Assembly (NCBI GenBank): GCA_049600855.1
Contig: JBMYQA010000266.1
Span: 1-8,646, forward strand
Source of the DNA: JBMYQA01 sp049600855
GTDB taxonomy: Bacteria > Bacteroidota > Bacteroidia > Cytophagales > Flammeovirgaceae
Direction: 5' to 3'
DNA length: 8,646 bases
Position 1 is the first letter of the stretch. Each line of letters begins with the position of its first letter. Below are positions 1 to 5,591 of this stretch, one piece after another. The notes beneath the pieces are model-generated. The model did no database searches and was not told the DNA's origin. It saw only the letters and a program-made list of their open reading frames with translations. The translations under genes and the position numbers were made by a program.

Positions 1-1368
1 CCATGCTGTACCTTGACTACCTGAAATGTTCCAAACAGATGTCCATGAACCGCCATCAGGTTTTGCTTCTAAAGTCAGTGAACCCATATCGGTACCATTC
101 ATGTGGTAATCGAACTCAAAGGTAGCTGATGATTCGCCAGAAAGGTCGAAGCAAGGGCCATCTAAATAAGTTGTTTTGCTTGGGTAGTTCGGGCTAGAAG
201 CTTCTACATACATGTACCAAGAACCGTCAGAACCTGAAGCTGGTCCTGTATTGCTTGAAGGAGTACCTCCTGAGTCACGTGTCCAATCTAAGTCGTCACC
301 AGAACCTTGCGTCCATGCGCCAGCACCACTTTCGAAGCTCTCACTGTAAGGGAAGGCTGCAACTGTAGTTCCACAAGAACCACCTCCGCCTCCACCGCCA
401 TTTTGGCTGAAAGAATCACGGAAACCACCAGGTAAAAGTACTGCTCTCATTCGATCTTTTTGTCCAGCAGAGAACATATACATACATGCATCATTCACAT
501 AATCCATGTAATTCATAAACATATCACTTGAGAAACCGCCATTGTTGGTACAGCTTCTATCAGGGTAAGAAGGGCAACCTCCGTTAGAACCGTTTTGAGT
601 AGGTGTATCTGCTACGAAGTCATCCACACTACAGTTACCATCACCCCAAATGTGACGTAAGTTTAACCAGTGACCTACTTCGTGCGTAGTGGTACGTCCT
701 AAATCGAAAGGAGCTGAAAGGTAGAATCCAGAACCTTTAGCTGAGCTACCAAAGTACTGAGGTGACATTACGACTCCATCAGTAGCAGCTGCTCCACCAG
801 GAAATTGAGCATATCCTAAGATACCTCCACCAATGTTACATACCCACATGTTCAAGTATTGCGAAGCATCCCACGCATCTACACCACCTTGAGCAGATGA
901 TTTCATTGCATCATTTGTTCCCCAAGAAGTTCTAGAAGACGATTTCCTTGTAATACCGTTGGTTGGATTACCATTTGGATCAACCGTAGCCATTTCAAAC
1001 TGGATTTGCGTATTACCAGCAGCTACAGCAGCAAATTCTGAAGGAGGATTGTAATCTGCATTTAACTGAGCAAAGTCCTCATTCAATACATCAATTTGTG
1101 ATTGAATTTGTGCATCGCTAATGTTCTCTTGCGAATTCGCATAAATGATGTGAACAACTACGGGAATGATAATCGTTTGACCATCGGGAGCTAAACGGCC
1201 ACTCTTAACCGCTTGGATGTAGTTTTGAGTGTGTTGCTCAATTTGGGCTACTTTTTCTGGATGCGCAGCTGCATGAGCGTGGTAGTCTGAGTTACAAGTT
1301 CGCTGAGCGCTTACTTGGATGGTTAACCCTAACATAAGGGCAAACATGGATAGTAAAAGTTTTTTCAT
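1..1368 (-). CDS. Secreted M43-family (cytophagalysin-type) zinc metalloprotease with MAM domain, C-terminus cut off by the window edge
   Basis: The reading frame stays open to the left edge, so 456 codons are visible and the stop is missing. It starts with a clear signal peptide (MKKLLLSMFALMLG, cleavage likely after VSA at residue 21), which fixes the ATG. A propeptide-like stretch follows, then the catalytic domain with the zinc motif HEVGHWLNLRH at residues 229-239 (ligands H229, H233 and H239, general base E230). Just after it comes GDGNCSVDDFVADTP, a hallmark of the M43 family. The Met-turn is NYMDY around M288, followed by the family-typical NDACMYMFSAGQ. A run of seven glycines (324-330) links the protease to a second domain (from about 333) whose SFESG, CFDLSG and DYHMNGTDMGSLTLE segments are typical of MAM domains. 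In Bacteroidota such proteins usually end in a type IX secretion sorting domain, which would lie outside the window. It is probably an extracellular protease; its substrate is unknown. Confidence 0.93.
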   Translation of the reverse strand, partial: MKKLLLSMFALMLGLTIQVSAQRTCNSDYHAHAAAHPEKVAQIEQHTQNYIQAVKSGRLAPDGQTIIIPVVVHIIYANSQENISDAQIQSQIDVLNEDFAQLNADYNPPSEFAAVAAGNTQIQFEMATVDPNGNPTNGITRKSSSRTSWGTNDAMKSSAQGGVDAWDASQYLNMWVCNIGGGILGYAQFPGGAAATDGVVMSPQYFGSSAKGSGFYLSAPFDLGRTTTHEVGHWLNLRHIWGDGNCSVDDFVADTPTQNGSNGGCPSYPDRSCTNNGGFSSDMFMNYMDYVNDACMYMFSAGQKDRMRAVLLPGGFRDSFSQNGGGGGGGSCGTTVAAFPYSESFESGAGAWTQGSGDDLDWTRDSGGTPSSNTGPASGSDGSWYMYVEASSPNYPSKTTYLDGPCFDLSGESSATFEFDYHMNGTDMGSLTLEAKPDGGSWTSVWNISGSQGTAW

Positions 1369-1856
1369 AACAGTTTCAACTAAATTAAGTTGGAGGTTAA
1401 ATAGTTCTGAAAACTTGATTGAACTAATGTAAGATTTTACAATAATTCTCACAATTAAGTCGTGACGATTATAGAGTTTCAGATTAGAAACTCCAAATTT
1501 TTTCAAAAAAAACATGATTTTTCACGCAAAAAAAGCCAACAAAGTATAAAAATATAAAGATATGTAGGCAATCGCGCCTAATTTATACCATTCCAATCAA
1601 ATCCTTGAAACCGTAAGCTTTAGTCATAATCATTGTACTATTCTAATAAAATACTATACAAATCGCGAAAAATTAGAACAGGTGAAGAAAACTGACTTAA
1701 TTATCTACTTGCAACATTGTTGCATTATTTTATAACATATCCTAGATTGCTCGAATTCATTCATATTTAATTGAAAAAGTTCCGAAAGGCACTCAAACAA
1801 GTGTAACTATTTATCCTTAAATCGAACAAAAATAAATAATGTAACACTGATCGAAT
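1369..1856. other. Intergenic spacer and leader upstream of the M43 protease gene
   Basis: These 488 very AT-rich bases separate two minus-strand genes and hold no convincing gene. Going leftward (the direction of transcription) they contain the probable end of the esterase operon, a perfect 7-1-7 dyad (1710-1724), a 7-base inverted repeat TTCTAAT/ATTAGAA (1641-1647 and 1672-1678), a 16-codon reading frame (1633-1583), and a short hairpin TAGGCG/TGCCTA (1565-1580) followed on the minus strand by T-rich DNA. A near-match to the Bacteroidota -7 box (ATACTTTG, 1547-1540, minus strand) sits about 170 bases from the protease start. Its only upstream TTG (1571-1569) is 21 bases away, so I do not call it as a promoter. 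Confidence 0.6.
1710..1724. promoter_or_regulatory. Perfect 7-1-7 palindrome, candidate operator
   Basis: TGCAACA-T-TGTTGCA is a perfect 7-base inverted repeat around a single central base, lying in noncoding DNA. Fur-family repressors (Fur, Zur, PerR) are known to use operators with this 7-1-7 geometry, so a metal-responsive regulator is one candidate; that is inference from geometry only. The nearest gene that could be controlled is the M43 protease on the minus strand, whose start codon is about 340 bases downstream, which is far for a simple operator. Confidence 0.35.
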
Positions 1857-1866
1857 TTAGTCAGTG
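1827..1866 (-). terminator. Possible intrinsic terminator of the glycosyltransferase-esterase operon
   Basis: On the minus strand CACTGA (1866-1861) pairs with TCAGTG (1850-1845) across a 10-base loop, and is followed by a T-rich tract ending in TTTATTTTTG. The first arm overlaps the last codons of the esterase gene. The stem is only six pairs, so this is a modest candidate. Confidence 0.4.
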
Positions 1867-2675
1867 AAATGTTCATGAAAGCATGCTAAGTGTTTAGGCA
1901 CACGCTGTTTCCAATAATTCCAGTCGTGCTTGCCCGCGTGCTGCGAGAAGTCGTGGGGTACTTGATGGGCTAATAATTTAAGGTGGAAAGCCTTATTGAC
2001 CTCAAAGAAAAAATCATCTTGACCACAGTCAATAAACAGGGTAAACTGACCTTGCTTGATTTGATCTATCATAGTTATGACTGTATGCTTGTTCCAATTA
2101 CTGGCATATTTCGCTTTACTACCGAGTCGTTTTTTGATGTCCCAACTATTGGGAAATGGCCTAAAATCAACGCCTCCACTCATACTTCCAACTACTCCCC
2201 AAATCGAAGGGTTTCTACTTGCCAAATAGATCGCGCCATGTCCTCCCATGCTCAAACCTAAAATACCGCGTTTTTCACGATCGCCACTGATGCGATAGGT
2301 TTGATTAACCACAGGCACTAGCTCTTTTGTGATGTAGGTTTCATACTGGTAGCTGGAATCCATCGGACTATCAAAATACCAACTGGTATTTCCTCCATCT
2401 GGACAAACAATAATAAATTGATAGCGATCTACTAAGGTTTTTAATTCAGGAATTTTACGGATATAATTGGTATAATCGCCATAAGCACCATGCAACAAAT
2501 AAATCACAGGATAGTGTTGCGCAGTGTGAGTTGCATATGCTGTTGGAGTAATGACAATCGTTGGAATGGCTTTCTGCATCACCGTGCTATACACCTTGAG
2601 GGTATCTACCGTGCCCCCAAGACTAGTAAAGCTCAGGAACAGGCAAAAAATGATGTTAAACGCTAGTTTCTTCAT
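1857..2675 (-). CDS. Exported alpha/beta-hydrolase, esterase D / feruloyl-esterase-like family
   Basis: The 272-residue protein has a hydrophobic N-terminal signal (residues 4-19, after MKK) and then one alpha/beta-hydrolase domain of the putative-esterase type (the S-formylglutathione hydrolase and feruloyl esterase group). The oxyanion region is YLLHGAYGDY (59-68). The nucleophile is S142 in GLSMGGHGA, the acid is probably D221 in DCGQDDFF, and the histidine is H250 in GKHDWNYW, giving a complete triad in the expected order. Its length suits a single catalytic domain. Its ATG overlaps the stop of the upstream glycosyltransferase by four bases (ATGA), so the two are probably translated together. 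Export plus this pairing suggests that it removes an ester group, such as acetyl, from a surface or secreted glycan. That substrate is inferred, and feruloyl or simple-ester hydrolysis is equally compatible. With the signal sequence, a cytosolic formaldehyde-detoxifying role is unlikely. Confidence 0.88.
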   Translation of the reverse strand: MKKLAFNIIFCLFLSFTSLGGTVDTLKVYSTVMQKAIPTIVITPTAYATHTAQHYPVIYLLHGAYGDYTNYIRKIPELKTLVDRYQFIIVCPDGGNTSWYFDSPMDSSYQYETYITKELVPVVNQTYRISGDREKRGILGLSMGGHGAIYLASRNPSIWGVVGSMSGGVDFRPFPNSWDIKKRLGSKAKYASNWNKHTVITMIDQIKQGQFTLFIDCGQDDFFFEVNKAFHLKLLAHQVPHDFSQHAGKHDWNYWKQRVPKHLACFHEHFTD

Positions 2676-3763
2676 CGAATTTTTCCATCAATTAATGCTT
2701 GAAAAAATGCTTCATAGTTGGAGATTGTCCGCTCAATGGCGAAATCTTGAAGTGCGGTTTTCTTTCCAGCATCGATCAGCTGCGTACGCAGTGTGGGATT
2801 TTCAGCGAGTAGCGTAATTTTTCGCGCTAGCCCTTCTATATCTTCGTCCTCAAACAATAAACCATTCACCTGATCTTTCACCAAATCAGGGTTTCCAGCG
2901 GCATTGGTCGCAATCACAGGAACCCCCATCGCCATGGCTTCTAACAAGGACTGTGACAAGCCTTCCATGGTTGAAGGCAAAATACTCATGGTAAAAGTTC
3001 TAAAATAAGCTAATACCTGATCTCCAGGTACAAAACCTTCAAAATAGATTTGATGAGGCTGCTTGTATTGTTTAATAATTTCCTGAAATACTGGACTATT
3101 TTCGATGCCAATAAAAATCATCGTTACAGGAAATTCGATCAATTGCAATGCTTTAATCAATTGAAGTTGTTTCTTCAATCGAGACACACACCCAATCACG
3201 ATATCTGAAGGTTGAATTGCATATTTTGCTTTTAGTTCTTCAACATAGCCTTCATCAATTTGTTTATATTTTTCTGGTGGAGTACCATTGTAAATGACTT
3301 CAATATGATGCTCAGAAATACCATTGGCTTTTAAAGATTGTTTGACTCCTTCACTAACCGCTACAATTTTTTCTGTACCCCACTGATAAAACCAACTCAC
3401 AGGCCCTCCCATACTTTTGGAAACTTGCCGTCGAGTAAATACCACTTTTGCGTTTAGCTTATGGATTTTATTTGCGAGTATGCTGGTGTAACGATCTTTT
3501 CCCGATTGGGCATTAATGAGTTGAATGTCGTACTTTTTCACTACATCTCTAATTTGACGCATATTCTCCCGATCGAGTTTACCTTTAAATGTCATGTGTT
3601 CCACAATGACTTTAGAGCCAGCTACCAACTCATTTAATAAAGCTTCTTTTCGACATCCCAATACCACTCGGTGGCCTCTTTCCGCCAATCCTTTCGCTAA
3701 ATAGCTAATGGAATTTGTTGAGCCCGCAATATCACCTTGATGCGTTATAATTAATATATTCAT
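2672..3763 (-). CDS. Family 4 (GT-B fold) glycosyltransferase
   Basis: This 363-residue protein has the two-domain layout of GT4 retaining glycosyltransferases. The N-terminal acceptor domain opens with MNILIITHQGDIAGSTN and an early helix (SYLAKGLAERGH). The C-terminal nucleotide-sugar domain starts near residue 187 with IVIGCVSRLKKQ (conserved R195 and K198). It carries the E-x7-E motif as E267 and E275 in STMEGLSQSLLEAMAMG, followed by VPVIATNAAGNPDLV and VNGLLF, which shape the donor site. There is no signal peptide or membrane helix, so it probably works at the cytoplasmic face of the membrane. Donor and acceptor sugars cannot be read from sequence. The coupled exported esterase suggests a cell-surface polysaccharide or glycolipid, although no other glycan genes are in view. 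The start is supported by the GT-B opening strand directly after the ATG and by a -7-like box about 50 bases upstream. Confidence 0.92.
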   Translation of the reverse strand: MNILIITHQGDIAGSTNSISYLAKGLAERGHRVVLGCRKEALLNELVAGSKVIVEHMTFKGKLDRENMRQIRDVVKKYDIQLINAQSGKDRYTSILANKIHKLNAKVVFTRRQVSKSMGGPVSWFYQWGTEKIVAVSEGVKQSLKANGISEHHIEVIYNGTPPEKYKQIDEGYVEELKAKYAIQPSDIVIGCVSRLKKQLQLIKALQLIEFPVTMIFIGIENSPVFQEIIKQYKQPHQIYFEGFVPGDQVLAYFRTFTMSILPSTMEGLSQSLLEAMAMGVPVIATNAAGNPDLVKDQVNGLLFEDEDIEGLARKITLLAENPTLRTQLIDAGKKTALQDFAIERTISNYEAFFQALIDGKIR

Positions 3764-3811
3764 AAACCTGTAAGCAACTGACCCTAATTTGTTCCTTTAT
3801 GGAATTAAGAA

Positions 3812-3819
3812 CAAAGGTA
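3812..3819 (-). promoter_or_regulatory. Candidate Bacteroidota -7 box for the glycosyltransferase operon
   Basis: The minus strand reads TACCTTTG, a full match to the TAnnTTTG -7 element of Bacteroidota sigma-ABfr promoters. It would place the transcription start near 3806, giving a leader of roughly 40 bases before the ATG at 3763. I do not see a good TTG -33 element at the usual distance, so only half of the promoter is supported. Confidence 0.4.
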
Positions 3820-3995
3820 ATAGGATTCAGCGATGTATGAAGTGAAGTTGAATGTTTAGAGCAGGTAATGGTAAAGGGCGTTTTACTCTTTATTTCATTC
3901 TCATTTTTGACTACCACAACTGAAAGTTCGCTGACTATCAAACTCTTAATGCGTATGATTATTACATTAGTCTATCAGTAATTTGAAATTCTTAC

Positions 3996-4003
3996 TATTT
4001 TTG
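3996..4003 (+). promoter_or_regulatory. Candidate Bacteroidota -7 box for proline dehydrogenase
   Basis: TATTTTTG matches TAnnTTTG on the plus strand and would start transcription near 4010, leaving a leader of about 80 bases. No clear -33 TTG is present at the expected distance; a TTTG at 3982-3985 is too close. The rest of the 326-base divergent spacer (3764-4089) shows only short, weak dyads such as ATTAC/GTAAT (3961-3965 and 3978-3982) and no gene. Confidence 0.35.
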
Positions 4004-4089
4004 CGCGACAACACCAAAATATACGTTGTAGTAGTAGTGTATTACAAAACTAACCTGTTTGTTAACGTATTTTTCCTTAGCCGATACGA

Positions 4090-5295
4090 ATGAACTCTGA
4101 AATTTCACAACATACCAATCACTTAGGGATCAGTTTTGAGGATACCCAAACCGCTTTTTCATTGAAGAGCGATCTTGAACTCAAACGTTCATACATGCTT
4201 TTTGCAACGATGAACTACCCTTGGCTAGTTAAAATGGGAACTAGCTCGATTAAAACAGCCTTTGCCGTAGGCTTACCTATTAAATCCATTCTAAGACAAA
4301 CTTTATTTGCTCATTTCTGCGGAGGAGAGGATATCGAAGATTGTACGAAAACGATCAAATTACTTGCAGAACATAACATAGGCACAGTACTCGATTATTC
4401 TGTAGAAGGTGAAAAAACAGAAAAAGGCTTTGACATTACCGAAAAAGAAACCTTAGAAACCATTTACAAAGCAGCAGAATCGCCTAGCATGCCTTTTTGT
4501 GTATTTAAGGTTACTGGCATTGCCTCCACTCCGCTACTCGAAAAAGTGCAGCGTGGTGATGTATTAACCCCTGAAGAAGAAAAAGCGTGGCAACGCGCCA
4601 AACAGCGTGTGGACACCATTTGTCAAACGGCTTACAAGAAACGAGTGCGCATATTCATTGATGCAGAAGAGACGTGGATTCAAGGTACGATTGATGCTTT
4701 TGCAGAAGAGATGATGACCAAATACAACAAGGAACTTCCTATTGTGTACAATACGTACCAAATGTATTTGTCGGCCAAGTATGCACAACTGGAAGCGGAC
4801 TTGCAGAAAGCCAAAGATCGGAACTACTTTTTAGGAGCAAAACTCGTGCGCGGTGCGTATATGGAAAAGGAACGCAAGCGCGCCGAGAAAAAAGGCTACC
4901 CCTCCCCGATTCAACCCGACAAAGCCTCTTCTGATCGAGACTTTAATAAGGCTCTAGCGTTTTGCGTAGCGAATCGCGATAAAATTGCGCTTGTTGCGGG
5001 TACGCATAATGAAGAAAGCTCACTGTACCTAACCAAACTATTGGCGGAAAATAATATCAAATCGAATGATGCAAATTTCTATTTTGCCCAGCTATTTGGC
5101 ATGAGCGATCACATTTCATTCAACTTAGCAAAAGCGGGATACAATGTTGCGAAATACGTTCCTTATGGCCCTGTAAAAGCGGTGATTCCTTACCTATTTA
5201 GACGAGCTGAAGAAAACACCTCTGTGGCTGGTCAAAGCAGCCGAGAGTTTACGCTCATCCAAAAAGAAATGAAAAGGAGACGGAGAGAATCCTAA
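4090..5295 (+). CDS. Proline dehydrogenase (monofunctional, FAD-dependent)
   Basis: The enzyme oxidises L-proline to 1-pyrroline-5-carboxylate, passing electrons through FAD to the membrane quinone pool; it is the first step of proline catabolism. The 401 residues cover one (beta/alpha)8 barrel, the usual length for the stand-alone Bacteroidota form. Recognisable barrel segments are FIDAEETWIQ (189-198), YNTYQMYLS (220-228), GAKLVRGAYMEKER (249-262), VAGTHNEES (302-310) and FAQLFGMSDH (332-341). Near the end, YVPYGPVKAVIPYLFRRAEEN (from residue 356 to 376) holds the two adjacent arginines, R371 and R372, that bind the substrate carboxylate in this family. The protein ends in a basic tail (KRRRRES). 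The partner P5C dehydrogenase is not in the window, so the pathway is split between loci here, unlike fused PutA. The gene is transcribed alone, diverging from the glycosyltransferase operon and closed by a strong terminator. I recognise the family but leave the symbol blank because putA normally denotes the fused enzyme. Confidence 0.95.
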   Translation: MNSEISQHTNHLGISFEDTQTAFSLKSDLELKRSYMLFATMNYPWLVKMGTSSIKTAFAVGLPIKSILRQTLFAHFCGGEDIEDCTKTIKLLAEHNIGTVLDYSVEGEKTEKGFDITEKETLETIYKAAESPSMPFCVFKVTGIASTPLLEKVQRGDVLTPEEEKAWQRAKQRVDTICQTAYKKRVRIFIDAEETWIQGTIDAFAEEMMTKYNKELPIVYNTYQMYLSAKYAQLEADLQKAKDRNYFLGAKLVRGAYMEKERKRAEKKGYPSPIQPDKASSDRDFNKALAFCVANRDKIALVAGTHNEESSLYLTKLLAENNIKSNDANFYFAQLFGMSDHISFNLAKAGYNVAKYVPYGPVKAVIPYLFRRAEENTSVAGQSSREFTLIQKEMKRRRRES

Positions 5296-5327
5296 CACAT
5301 ACGCATATCCTGCGAATATTTTATAAC

Positions 5328-5364
5328 AATCCAGTTTGTGTCTTCACAGACTGGATTTCCTTTT
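5328..5364 (+). terminator. Intrinsic terminator of the proline dehydrogenase gene
   Basis: AATCCAGTTTGTG (5328-5340) pairs with CACAGACTGGATT (5345-5357) over 13 positions, with a single G-U wobble and a TCTT tetraloop. A T-rich tail (TCCTTTT) follows. It lies 33 bases after the stop codon, exactly where a terminator is expected. Confidence 0.85.
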
Positions 5365-5435
5365 GAGGAATTTAACTTACGCATCTTCGCTATTTTGAAG
5401 ATTAGCAGAAGTGTATTGATGTCACCACTCAGCAT

Positions 5436-5513
5436 TAGCTATTCTTTATCTCTTATAGGTACATCGTGTAAATAGCTATAACCTAACACTTAATAGACTG
5501 TTAGATTTTTTTT
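5436..5513 (+). promoter_or_regulatory. Structured leader with a terminator-like hairpin ahead of the M48 gene
   Basis: TAGCTATT (5436-5443) is a perfect inverted match to AATAGCTA (5471-5478). Next to it CTAACA (5483-5488) pairs with TGTTAG (5499-5504), directly followed by A and eight Ts (5506-5513), which is a weak intrinsic terminator pattern. TAGGT (5456-5460), inside the first loop, can pair with ACCTA (5481-5485), which overlaps the terminator stem, so alternative folds are possible. Whether this regulates the M48 gene, ends an unseen transcript or is chance in AT-rich DNA cannot be decided here. Confidence 0.3.
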
Positions 5514-5591
5514 CGCATTCCTTATCAACTTTAGTATACTTTTTAGATACTTGTAGATTCATACATATTATTTCTTAATTCAACTAAAATC

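Noticed and set aside
1500..1540. Poly-A/T tracts in the protease leader as a terminator or UP element
   Set aside because: No stable GC-containing stem adjoins them and the whole spacer is AT-rich, so the tracts are not distinctive.
1983..2261. Plus-strand 92-codon frame inside the esterase gene
   Set aside because: It is antisense to a gene with an intact catalytic triad and has no recognisable motif; it is a shadow frame.
3732..3941. Minus-strand 69-codon frame overlapping the start of the glycosyltransferase gene
   Set aside because: It overlaps the real gene in another frame and spans the promoter region; its composition is low-complexity and resembles no protein.
4027..4038. GTA triplet run in the proline dehydrogenase leader
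   Set aside because: It has only about three full repeats, too short to call a microsatellite or phase-variable tract.
4564..4788. Minus-strand 74-codon frame inside proline dehydrogenase
   Set aside because: It is antisense to conserved barrel segments of a certain gene, so it is a shadow frame.
5383..5402. ATCTTC/GAAGAT inverted repeat after the proline dehydrogenase terminator
   Set aside because: It has only six pairs with an eight-base AT-rich loop and no following T-run, and a much better terminator lies just upstream.
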